Assembly: GCA_035279705.1 (NCBI GenBank)
Contig: DATEHG010000069.1
Span: 1-64,000 of the forward strand
Source of the DNA: DATEHG01 sp035279705
GTDB taxonomy: Bacteria; Gemmatimonadota; Gemmatimonadetes; Gemmatimonadales; GWC2-71-9
Length of the DNA: 64,000 bases
Reading direction: 5' to 3'
Shown here piece after piece: positions 36,038-44,347 of the stretch; the first letter of the stretch is position 1, and each line of letters opens with the position of its first letter. Both the position numbers and the translations under genes were made by a program. The notes beneath the pieces are model-generated. The model saw only the letters and a list, made by a program, of their open reading frames with translations, had not been told where the DNA came from and did no database searches.

Positions 36038-37435
36038 TCAACCCTGCAGCCCGTACTTCTTGAGGCGATAGCGCAGCGTGTCCCGGCTGATGCCGAGTCG
36101 CTGGGCGGCCCTGGTCTGGTTGCCGGCGGCGTCGCGGAGTGCGCGCTCCAGCATGCTCTTCTCGAGTTCGGCCAGGTCCATCCCCTCGGTCACCACATCC
36201 CACTCCGCCGTGGCCGAGATCCCCGCGGGGGGTGCACCACCAACGGCGGGTCCCGCGGCCGGCATGTTGAGCGAGAGGTGGTCCACCCCGACGAGCTCGC
36301 CCTGGCTCCAGAGCACCGCGCGCTCGATGACATGGCTGAGTTCGCGCACGTTCCCGGGCCAGGGGTACCGCTTGAGCTGCAACTCGGCGTCGCTGTCGAG
36401 CCGCCGCGCCGGTTTGCCGTACTTGGTGCTGAACTGCCTCAGGTAGTGCTGAGCCAGGGCCAGGACATCATCGCCGCGCTCCCGCAGGGGCGGCAGGCGC
36501 AGCAGGATGACCGCCAGACGGAAATAGAGATCCTTGCGGAACTGCCCGCCCTTCGATTCGTGCTCGATGTCCCGGTTAGTGGCGGCCAGGATCCTCACGT
36601 CGATCTTGCGGTCCCGGATGCCGCCCACGCGGCGCACGGTCCGCTCCTCGATGGCGCGGAGCAGCTTCCCCTGCAGCGCCAGTTCGAGGTCGCCGATTTC
36701 ATCGAGGAAGATGAATCCTCCCTCGGCGGCCTCGAACAGGCCGAGCTTCGACTCCTTGGCGTCGGTAAAGGCGCCGCGCTCGTAGCCGAACAGCTCGGCC
36801 TCCATCAGGTTGGCGGGAAGGGCGGTGCAGTTGACATCGATGAAGGGCTTCGCGCTGCGGGGCCCTGACGTGTGGATGGTCCGGGCCACCAGACCCTTCC
36901 CGGTGCCCGTTTCACCCGTGATGAGCACGGGTGGCGTTTCCGCCAGGGCGGCCACCTCGCGGGCCCGTTCCAGCACGGCCTTCATGGCCGGCGAGCTGCC
37001 CAGCACGCTGCCGAAGGATTCTTCTTGCGAGGCACGCCGCCGGTAGAACGACAACTCCTGCTTGAGCTGGCTCGTCTCACGGGCCCGGTCGGCCAGCAGC
37101 TTGAGCTCCTCCAGGTCCACCGGCTTCTTGAGATAGTCGAAGGCGCCGAGCTTGACCGCCTCGACCGCGCCTTCGATGGTGCCGAACGCCGTCATGACCA
37201 CCACCGGCGTGGCGGCGTCGAACTCCCGGACCCGTTTGAGCAGGTCGATGCCGCTCATGCCCGGCAGCCGCAGGTCGGTGAACACCACGTCGGGCCGCAG
37301 CCGGTCGAGCAGCTCGACGGCTTGCTCCGCGGAGGAGGCGACCTCCGCCTCGTAACCCGAGGCCTCGAGAAAGGCCTTGATGGCCTTGGCAAGATTTCGC
37401 TCGTCGTCGACGACGAGGACGGTCGGGCCACTCAT
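36038..37435 (-). CDS. NtrC-family sigma-54 response regulator
   Basis: 465 residues. Receiver (1-120) with Asp54 in VVFTDLRLPGMSG; AAA+ domain (about 143-370) with Walker A GETGTGKG (174-181), the sigma-54 contact loop GAFTDA (221-226, a common variant of GAFTGA) and Walker B FIFLDE (241-246); Fis-type HTH at the C-terminus (NQTRAAQRLGISRDTLRYRL). Fully equipped to activate sigma-54 promoters. Overlaps the histidine kinase by 4 nt. The tandem dyads just after its stop are the obvious target, with pqqA the first gene beyond. Confidence 0.93.
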   Translation of the reverse strand: MSGPTVLVVDDERNLAKAIKAFLEASGYEAEVASSAEQAVELLDRLRPDVVFTDLRLPGMSGIDLLKRVREFDAATPVVVMTAFGTIEGAVEAVKLGAFDYLKKPVDLEELKLLADRARETSQLKQELSFYRRRASQEESFGSVLGSSPAMKAVLERAREVAALAETPPVLITGETGTGKGLVARTIHTSGPRSAKPFIDVNCTALPANLMEAELFGYERGAFTDAKESKLGLFEAAEGGFIFLDEIGDLELALQGKLLRAIEERTVRRVGGIRDRKIDVRILAATNRDIEHESKGGQFRKDLYFRLAVILLRLPPLRERGDDVLALAQHYLRQFSTKYGKPARRLDSDAELQLKRYPWPGNVRELSHVIERAVLWSQGELVGVDHLSLNMPAAGPAVGGAPPAGISATAEWDVVTEGMDLAELEKSMLERALRDAAGNQTRAAQRLGISRDTLRYRLKKYGLQG

Positions 37436-38982
37436 GCGGTTCTCGACTCCAAGGGTTCGGCCTCCGGTGCCGTCGCGGCGGGGAAATACAGTCGCGCGGT
37501 CGTGCCCTGGCCCGGCCGGCTCGACAGTTCGAGGCGGCCGCCATTCTGCTCGACGAAGCGCCTTGCCATCGTGAGCCCGAGTCCGGTGCCGTCCGGCCGA
37601 GTGGTAAAGAACGGGTCGAACACCGACTGCATCACCGATTCGGGAATGCCGGGGCCGCTGTCCGCGATGGCGATGACAACTTCACCTCCGCCCCCGGGCA
37701 GCTCCACCTCGCCGACCGAAACCCGGAGTGTTCCGCCACCTGGCATCGCCCCCAGCGAATTGGCCACGATCTCGGTGATGGCCTGATCGAGGCGGACGGG
37801 ATCGACGGCGATCTCGGCGACTCCGTCCGGCAGGTCGATCTCGAGCTTCACCCGGCGCTCGGTAAGCAGCTGAGCCAGCGAGTTCAGCAGGCTGTGCACC
37901 AGAACTCCCGGGCGTTCCCGGAGTGGATGTACCGGCGCCGGACTCGAGAAGGCCAGCAGGTGGGTAATCCGCCGATCCAGCCGGTCCACCTCGTCGATCA
38001 TCGAGCGGAGTTGCTCGCCGGCCGCCGGACTTTCCGGGTGCCGGAGCACGAGCTGCGCCGAGGCCCGGAGGCTGGCCAGTGGATTGCGGAGGCCATGCGC
38101 CACTCCAGCTGCCATCTCGCCGATCGAGGCAAGTTTTTCGGACTGCACCAGGCGGGCCTGGGCCTGCTGCAAGTCCGTCAGGCGTGCCTCGAGTTGCGTG
38201 TTCAGGCTCTCGAGGTCCGCCCTCGACCGGCTGAGCCGGTCGGTCATGCCGGCAAAGGCGCGGGCCAGGTCACCGATCTCGTCTCTGGCCTCGACTCCGA
38301 CCGGCCGCTCCATCCCTCCCGATCCCGCGGCGGCCATGGCGCCCTGCAGCTCGGTGAGCGGCTGCACCAGGCTGCGGGAAATCATCCAGGCCGCGAGCGG
38401 TCCGAGCACCAGGGTGAGGGTCAGGATCCAGAGCAGCGCCCGACGCTCGCCGTCGACGATCTCCTGGACTCTGGTGAACGCGGTGTGCAGGCTGTACTCC
38501 CGGGCCCGCCGGTAGATCTCGTGATTCACCTCGGTCAGCGCGGGCTGCAGTTTGAACTTGAGTTCCTGTCGCGCCAGCTCGTAGGCCTCGGCGTTGCGGT
38601 GCTTGTCCATGAGGGTGAACACGCTGTCGCCCACTTCCTGGAAATGCTTCTGGATGACCCGCACGCCGTCGGCCAGTCCCTTCTCGTCCGGCCGCAGTTC
38701 GGCCGTCCAGCGGTCAAACCAGTAGTCCACTACCTCGCCATGCGTCTTGAACTCGGCCCGCGCGTTTGGTTCGTGTCCGGAGAGCGCCTGCCAGAGCACT
38801 TCGCCCTGGTTGAACATGGCGGTCTCGACCTCCGCGTAAGTCCGGGTGCGCCCGAGACTCACACCCAGGGCGTCGAGGGCGTGCCGTTCGAGCGCGTTGC
38901 TGCGGATCGCCGCCGCCGCCACCAGGGCCACGGGCAGGGTCATCAGGGCAAAGCCCAGCAGCAGGCGACGGCGGAACGTCAT
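37432..38982 (-). CDS. Membrane sensor histidine kinase (NtrB-like output)
   Basis: 516 residues from ATG 38982. TM1 about 7-27, periplasmic helical domain about 28-181, TM2 about 182-202, HAMP about 203-256, HisKA with the phospho-His in GVAHGLRNPLASLRA, and HATPase with EIVANSLGAMPGGG, IADSGPGIP and GTGLGLTMARRF. The short helical periplasmic domain resembles four-helix-bundle sensors; the signal is unknown. Coupled to the regulator downstream (4-nt overlap) and to the PAS-AAA+ gene upstream (4-nt overlap). Confidence 0.9.
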   Translation of the reverse strand: MTFRRRLLLGFALMTLPVALVAAAAIRSNALERHALDALGVSLGRTRTYAEVETAMFNQGEVLWQALSGHEPNARAEFKTHGEVVDYWFDRWTAELRPDEKGLADGVRVIQKHFQEVGDSVFTLMDKHRNAEAYELARQELKFKLQPALTEVNHEIYRRAREYSLHTAFTRVQEIVDGERRALLWILTLTLVLGPLAAWMISRSLVQPLTELQGAMAAAGSGGMERPVGVEARDEIGDLARAFAGMTDRLSRSRADLESLNTQLEARLTDLQQAQARLVQSEKLASIGEMAAGVAHGLRNPLASLRASAQLVLRHPESPAAGEQLRSMIDEVDRLDRRITHLLAFSSPAPVHPLRERPGVLVHSLLNSLAQLLTERRVKLEIDLPDGVAEIAVDPVRLDQAITEIVANSLGAMPGGGTLRVSVGEVELPGGGGEVVIAIADSGPGIPESVMQSVFDPFFTTRPDGTGLGLTMARRFVEQNGGRLELSSRPGQGTTARLYFPAATAPEAEPLESRTA

Positions 38983-40361
38983 GCGCGTCCGGGGAAGGTG
39001 CCGAGCCCGGCATCCTTCCACCAGCGATAGAACGTGGCCCGGCCGATGCCCAGCGTTCGCGCCGCCGCGCTGCGATTGCCACCATGACCGGCCAGGGCCC
39101 GGAGCAGCAGCATCCGCCGCTCGGCCTGACCCGGTTCACCGATCACCAGCGGCACATGGGCCTCGGACTGCCGCACCTCGGCCGGAAAACTTTCCGGTCC
39201 CAGCTGCGCCGGCCGCGAGATCCGGCCGCGCCGGCGGAGCGCCAGCGCGTGCCGCACGGCGCTCTCGAGCTCACGCACGTTGCCCGGCCAGCCGTACGCG
39301 GTCAGCATCGCGAGGGCCGCCGCGGAAATGGTCACGCCGGAGTCGGCGGCGTGCAGGGCGAGGAAATGCTCGACCAGGCGAGGCAGGTCCGACAGCCGCT
39401 CGCGGAGCGGCGGCACCGCGATCCGCACCACCTTGAGCCGGTAGTAGAGTTCCTCGCGCATCCGTCCGGCCTTCACTTCGCTCTCGAGGGGGCGGCGCGA
39501 GGTGGCGAGCAGGCGCACGTCCACCGCCCGGGGCCGGCTTTCCCCCATGCGGCGGAGCGAGCCGCTCTGCAGGACTTCGATGAGGCGGCTCTGGGATGCC
39601 GCCGGCAGGAGCGCGGGCTCCTCGATCACGAGGGTTCCGTCACGCGCTGCCTCGATCCGCCCGGGCACGCGGCCATGGCCGAACAGCTCCCCCTCCAGAT
39701 CTCCATGCTCAAGACTGCCGCAGTTGAACACGATGAGCGGGTGCTGCGCGCGCCCGCTGCCGGCGTGAATCAGCTGGGCCACCAGCTCCTTGCCGGTGCC
39801 CGGCTCGCCTTCGATCACAACGGGGGCATCGCTGGGGGAGACGAGGCCGATGAGATCGTACAGGGCCAGCATCAGCGGATGGGCACCGATCAGGTTGCCG
39901 AAGCCGCTCCGGCTGCCCACGGCGGTCTGCTGCCGACAGAGCACGGCCAGGTCACGGATGATGACCAGGATGCCGGCGCGCTTCGACTCATCCTGCCACG
40001 AGGTCACCATGATTTCGGTGGCCCGGCGGTTGCCCTGGGCGCAGAGGACCTCGGTCACCAGTCTGGCGGGAACACCGGTATCGCGTACCCGCCAGGCATC
40101 GCGATTGAGGGCTGGCTCGAGACGCAGCACGTCCCGCCAGTGGCGGCCGATCGCGGTCTCGGGGGAGAGGCCGGTCACCCGGCTCGCGGCCGGGTTGTGC
40201 AGCACCACGAGCCCGTCGGCATCGACCGCGATCGCGCCGTCGTCGGTGGCGCCGATCCAGGCCTGCAGGATTCCGGGGTCCGCCGGCCGTGGGGCAGACG
40301 CGGTCCCGCCGCCCGGCGCGGCAGGATCCCCGGAACCGCCGTGCGACCCTTGCCGCAGCAT
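38979..40361 (-). CDS. PAS-AAA+ Fis-type protein lacking the GAFTGA loop
   Basis: 460 residues. PAS domain (about 30-140), AAA+ domain (about 155-380) with Walker A EGEPGTGKE and arginine finger region REELYYRLKVVRIAVPPLRER, and a Fis-type HTH at the C-terminus (GGNRSAAARTLGIGRATFYR). The sigma-54 contact motif is missing: after ELFGH the chain runs RVPGRIEAARDG, about 8 residues shorter than in active members. Walker B is altered to GTLVIEE. It may regulate DNA without sigma-54 (as TyrR does) or modulate the partner regulator. Start: ATG 40361, or GTG 40364. Confidence 0.82.
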   Translation of the reverse strand: MLRQGSHGGSGDPAAPGGGTASAPRPADPGILQAWIGATDDGAIAVDADGLVVLHNPAASRVTGLSPETAIGRHWRDVLRLEPALNRDAWRVRDTGVPARLVTEVLCAQGNRRATEIMVTSWQDESKRAGILVIIRDLAVLCRQQTAVGSRSGFGNLIGAHPLMLALYDLIGLVSPSDAPVVIEGEPGTGKELVAQLIHAGSGRAQHPLIVFNCGSLEHGDLEGELFGHGRVPGRIEAARDGTLVIEEPALLPAASQSRLIEVLQSGSLRRMGESRPRAVDVRLLATSRRPLESEVKAGRMREELYYRLKVVRIAVPPLRERLSDLPRLVEHFLALHAADSGVTISAAALAMLTAYGWPGNVRELESAVRHALALRRRGRISRPAQLGPESFPAEVRQSEAHVPLVIGEPGQAERRMLLLRALAGHGGNRSAAARTLGIGRATFYRWWKDAGLGTFPGRA

Positions 40362-41266
40362 CACGCCTCGAACCGCATGCCGTCATCCCCCACGACCCAG
40401 CCGGCAGCCTCGACTGCCGTGCGTTCCTGCGACCGCTCGACCAGGACCGGATTGCTGTTGTTGATGTGAGTGTAGACCCGCCGGGACGGCGCGAGCGGTG
40501 TCACGATATCGAGGCTTCCACCGGTGCCACTCATCGGCAGATGCCCCATGGCAGCCGCGGGACGGTCACTGATGCCGAGATCCATCAGCTCGCGCTCGGA
40601 CCAGAAGGTGCCGTCGAAGAGGAGCAGCGTCGCATTCCCGAGGCGCTCACGCAAATCGGCGTCGACACCGCCGCACCCCGGCACGAACAGGAGCCGGGCC
40701 CGGTTCGGGCCGCGGACGTCGAGGCCCACCGTGTGGCCGGGCAGATCACGACGGGCAAAGCGGGGCGGATCGCCCGGAACCCCGAACGCCTCCGCGATAA
40801 GACCGCTGGGCGCGCCGTCGCGCAGCAGCAGTGGTACCGCCTGGCCGAGGCCAAGCTCGTGCCAGCGGACCGCCGCAAAGGCGCTGGTGACCGGCAGCAG
40901 CCGCGAATCCTCCTCGAGCACCGCCTTGACCGCGCCGGTCGACCACAGCTGGAGGGTTCTCGCTTCGCGCAGCAGCGCCAGGCCCATCGTGTGGTCGAGC
41001 TCGGCGTCGGTGGTGACAACGCCTTCGAACCCCGCGTGCCGGACACCCTCGGGGATTCCGTTCTGCAGGCGCCCGAGCTGGTCGCGGACATCCGGTGAGG
41101 CGTTGAGCAGGAACCAGTGACGGCCGTCGGCGCTCACCGCCGCCGACGACTGGCTGCGGGGGTGGGCGCGCGCAGGATCGGCCCGGCCGATGCGGCAGAC
41201 CGGGCACCAGCAATTCCACTGGGGAAATCCGCCGCCTGCCGCGGTTCCGAGCAGGATGACGTGCAT
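40361..41266 (-). CDS. pqqB: PqqB
   Basis: 301 residues of the metallo-beta-lactamase fold typical of PqqB: MHVILLGTAAGGGFPQWNCWCPVC at the start (in two halves), TDAELDHTMGLALLREA, DLPGHTVGLDVRGP, LFDGTFWSERELM and YTHINNSNPVL. In other bacteria it hydroxylates the cross-linked PqqA tyrosine. Here it is not between pqqA and pqqC but heads a run of three regulatory genes about 4.6 kb upstream, linked to the PAS-AAA+ gene by a 1-4 nt overlap. Confidence 0.96.
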   Translation of the reverse strand: MHVILLGTAAGGGFPQWNCWCPVCRIGRADPARAHPRSQSSAAVSADGRHWFLLNASPDVRDQLGRLQNGIPEGVRHAGFEGVVTTDAELDHTMGLALLREARTLQLWSTGAVKAVLEEDSRLLPVTSAFAAVRWHELGLGQAVPLLLRDGAPSGLIAEAFGVPGDPPRFARRDLPGHTVGLDVRGPNRARLLFVPGCGGVDADLRERLGNATLLLFDGTFWSERELMDLGISDRPAAAMGHLPMSGTGGSLDIVTPLAPSRRVYTHINNSNPVLVERSQERTAVEAAGWVVGDDGMRFEA

Positions 41267-41282
41267 GGCTGAAGAAAGGGGC

Positions 41283-41296
41283 CGCCCCGCGCGGGG
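41283..41296 (-). terminator. Hairpin between the hybrid kinase and pqqB
   Basis: GCCCCGCGCGGGGC is a perfect palindrome lying 6 nt past the kinase stop on the minus strand, followed by GGCCCCTTTCTTC and, after 16 nt, the pqqB ATG. It probably limits read-through from the kinase gene into pqqB. Confidence 0.45.
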
Positions 41297-41302
41297 CGCA
41301 AG

Positions 41303-44260
41303 TCAATCCCGGATGGTCTGGTGCGGCGCGCTGGTGCGAGACTGCGGACTGCCGGGGGGGCCGTTGAGCAGTTCGCGCACCTTGAGGCGGAGCGACTCGG
41401 GCGTGAACGGCTTCTGCATGAAACCATACCCCGCACGATCCTCCCGGCGCACCAGGTCATCGGGGCTGTAACCCGAGATGAAGAGCACTCGCAGCCCGGG
41501 AAGCGTGGTGGAGAGCTCCGCCGCGAGGTCGGGTCCACGAAGGCCCGGCATCACCACGTCGGTCACGAGCAGCGCGATCGATTCCCGATGCACCGTGGCG
41601 AGACGCCGGGCTTCGGATGCTTCAGCGGCTTCGAGAACGCGATAGCCTGCCGAACTCAGGGTGCGCTGGGCCACGGCGCGAACCGGTGCCTCGTCTTCCA
41701 CCAGCAGGATGGTTTCGTGGCCGCCCTGGATCCGCGGCGCCTCGACCGGCCGGTCGCCGGACTCTTCGGGTCCGGTCGCGGGAAGACGGACTCGTACGAT
41801 CGTGCCGCTGCCCGGGCTGCTCTCCAGTTCGATGGAGCCGCCCGCCTGCTGCACGATGCCGTAGACGGTGGCTAGGCCGAGGCCCGTGCCGCGGCCCAGC
41901 TCCTTGGTCGTGAAGAAGGGCTCGAACGCCCGGGCCTGGACCTCCGGTCCCATGCCGACGCCGGTGTCCTCCACCGTGAGGAGCACGGCGGGCTGGGTTT
42001 CGGCGCCGACCGTGCGCGTGTGACTGGTCCGGATGGTCAGGGTCCCGCCCCGTGGCATCGCGTCGCGCGAGTTGACCGCCAGATTCATCACGACCTGTTC
42101 CAGGTGTCCCGGGTCGGCCAGGACCCAGGCGCCGGAGCGTTCCAGGTGCGTCACCAGCTTGATCTCCTCGCCCAGCAGGCGACGGAGCAGGTGCGACATC
42201 TGGGTGAGCAGGGCGTTGAGTTCCACCGGCCGCGGCTGCGCCGACTGGCGGCGGCTGAAGGTGAGCAGCTGCCGGGTGAGGCTCGCTCCCCGCTGCGCCG
42301 CGGTCTCGATCTCGCGGGCCTCGTTCCGCAGCGGCGAGCCGTCGGGCAGGTCCTCGGCCAGCAGCGCCGCCGTGCCCAGGATCGCGGTGAGGAGGTTGTT
42401 GAAGTCGTGCGCGATTCCGCCCGCAAGGAGGCCCACCGCCTCCAGCTTCTGTGACTGGCGCAGCTGATCCTCCAGCCGGCGGCGCTCGACTTCCGCCGCC
42501 AGTCGCTCGGTGATGTCGCGCATGTGGCAGATGACGCCGGCGCCTGCCGGCGTGGGCTCGAGCGAAGAACCCACCAGCTCGGTGACCGCCCATCCGCCGT
42601 CCTGCCGGTGGATCCGCATGATCGCGGTGACCGCGCCGTTCGCTTCCCGCGTGGCCCGCGACAGCGCCGCCGCCGCGGTCTTGCGATCCTCGATGTGAAC
42701 AAGATCCAGCACCGGACGCCCCTTGAGCGTTTCGGGGGCGTAACCGGTGAGGCGCTGCGTGGAGGGGCTGGCGAACTGGATCACCAGTCCGGGATCCAGC
42801 AGGACGATGGCATCGCTGGCGTGCTGCACGATCGAGCGGAAATACGCCTCGCTTCGGGCCAGCGCCTGCTCCGAGGCTACGCGGTTCGAAATGTCAGTGA
42901 ACGCGATGACCGCTCCCTCGGACCGGCCGTCGCGGACCAGCGGCGTGGCCTGGAACTCGATCGGAAAACCTCGGCCGGCGCGATCCCAGAACCAGTCACG
43001 GCCCGACAGCACACTTCCCTCGGTACGGACCTGCACCATGGGGCAGGTCTCCGGCGGATAGGGCGACCCGTCCGCATGCGAATGGTGGAACAGGGCGTGC
43101 GCATCGTGACCGATCAGCTCCTGGGGGGCCCGGAAGCCCAGCATCTGTGCCGCCGCCGGATTGGCAAACATGATCCGCCCCGCTGCGTCGAGCCCGTAGA
43201 TCCCCTCCGCGGTGGAATCGAGCAGGCTCCGCACCTGGCCCTCCGAGGTGCGTACCTGGTGCAGCAGTTCCGTCAGCGTCTGCCGGTTCCACCACTCGAG
43301 GCCCCAGGTGAGTCCCACCAGCACCACGGCCTGGATCACCAGGTACGGCCACAGGTCGACGGCGAGATTGTCCCGCAGCAACCACCCCGCGACCACGACC
43401 GCCAGCATGGCCAGGGCCGGGATCGTGAGCTCGAACGCCCGGGGGCGCTCGCGACGGATCGGGTATTCCGCGCCCGCTGCCGCCGGCTCAGGTTGCGTCG
43501 CCGCATCGGCCCAGGCCGCCCAGAACGTGCACGCCAGCAGCACCAGCCAGAGGGGGGCTGTGACGTAGTTGGGAATCTTGGTGGGGGAGAGCAGCTGGAT
43601 CGGATAGGTCGAGCGGGCCAGGAAGTCGACGGCGACTCCGGCGACAAGCACCCGGAGCGGAAGCCCCGGCGTGCGGTCCTCGAGCCAGATGGTGAGCAGT
43701 CCGAAGATCAGCGCGGTGACGGCCAGCGCCGGATACAGAATGGCGGCGCCGATCTGGAGCGGATCGAAGCCGCGCTGGCTCATCGGCGCGGCGAACACGA
43801 AGGTGTTCACCATGCCCGCCGAGCAGACCAGGATGCCGAGATAGTACAGCTGCCGGACCGTGACGCGGCGGGATGGCGCGGCGGGCCGGAAGGCGACGAA
43901 GCCCGCGATGTAGCAGGCGGGCACGAGCAGATAGAAGAAGTCGGCGGCGGTGGGAAAGGGCCAGTAGCGGTGCTGGACGAGCTCGAACCAGTCCCACACG
44001 AGCATGCCCAGGCCGAACACCGCACTGCCGGCGCCGAAGCAGCTCCAGGCAAATCGGAGATGCGGAGTCGTGTGCTGGCGGGCGGTCAGCCAGGCCCGGG
44101 TGGCCGCGGCGATGGCGGCCAGGGTCCAGAAGAGATCGACCCAGAGAGAAAACCGGGACCGCGTGTCCCACAGGAAGTAGCCGCCGACGGTGAAGGCGGC
44201 CACATAGATCAGCGAGCCGGCTGCGACCAGCCACCGGGTCCGCCTCGGGTCCACCCCCAT
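41303..44260 (-). CDS. Hybrid sensor histidine kinase with multi-helix membrane sensor, two PAS and a receiver
   Basis: 985 residues from ATG 44260, which has GGGAGG upstream; an in-frame GTG lies at 44299. Roughly nine membrane helices (about 10-320), PAS1 with a PAC-like end (about 345-480), PAS2 (about 485-610), HisKA (GGIAHDFNNLLTAILG), HATPase (VMNLAVNSRDAMPRGG, GTGLGLATVYGI) and a C-terminal receiver (LLVEDEAPVRAV, LLVTDVVMPG, MQKPFTPE). The N-terminal region with WDWFELVQHRYWPFPTAADF recalls membrane sensors seen in orphan kinases. Ligand unknown. It is 36 nt upstream of pqqB on the same strand. Confidence 0.88.
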   Translation of the reverse strand: MGVDPRRTRWLVAAGSLIYVAAFTVGGYFLWDTRSRFSLWVDLFWTLAAIAAATRAWLTARQHTTPHLRFAWSCFGAGSAVFGLGMLVWDWFELVQHRYWPFPTAADFFYLLVPACYIAGFVAFRPAAPSRRVTVRQLYYLGILVCSAGMVNTFVFAAPMSQRGFDPLQIGAAILYPALAVTALIFGLLTIWLEDRTPGLPLRVLVAGVAVDFLARSTYPIQLLSPTKIPNYVTAPLWLVLLACTFWAAWADAATQPEPAAAGAEYPIRRERPRAFELTIPALAMLAVVVAGWLLRDNLAVDLWPYLVIQAVVLVGLTWGLEWWNRQTLTELLHQVRTSEGQVRSLLDSTAEGIYGLDAAGRIMFANPAAAQMLGFRAPQELIGHDAHALFHHSHADGSPYPPETCPMVQVRTEGSVLSGRDWFWDRAGRGFPIEFQATPLVRDGRSEGAVIAFTDISNRVASEQALARSEAYFRSIVQHASDAIVLLDPGLVIQFASPSTQRLTGYAPETLKGRPVLDLVHIEDRKTAAAALSRATREANGAVTAIMRIHRQDGGWAVTELVGSSLEPTPAGAGVICHMRDITERLAAEVERRRLEDQLRQSQKLEAVGLLAGGIAHDFNNLLTAILGTAALLAEDLPDGSPLRNEAREIETAAQRGASLTRQLLTFSRRQSAQPRPVELNALLTQMSHLLRRLLGEEIKLVTHLERSGAWVLADPGHLEQVVMNLAVNSRDAMPRGGTLTIRTSHTRTVGAETQPAVLLTVEDTGVGMGPEVQARAFEPFFTTKELGRGTGLGLATVYGIVQQAGGSIELESSPGSGTIVRVRLPATGPEESGDRPVEAPRIQGGHETILLVEDEAPVRAVAQRTLSSAGYRVLEAAEASEARRLATVHRESIALLVTDVVMPGLRGPDLAAELSTTLPGLRVLFISGYSPDDLVRREDRAGYGFMQKPFTPESLRLKVRELLNGPPGSPQSRTSAPHQTIRD

Positions 44261-44347
44261 TGCCGCAGTCCTCCCCCGCTCCGGGTTCGACCTCGACACT
44301 CCGACTGATCCTACCGCGCCCGCGGCGCGGCGCCAGCCCCGGAGGTC

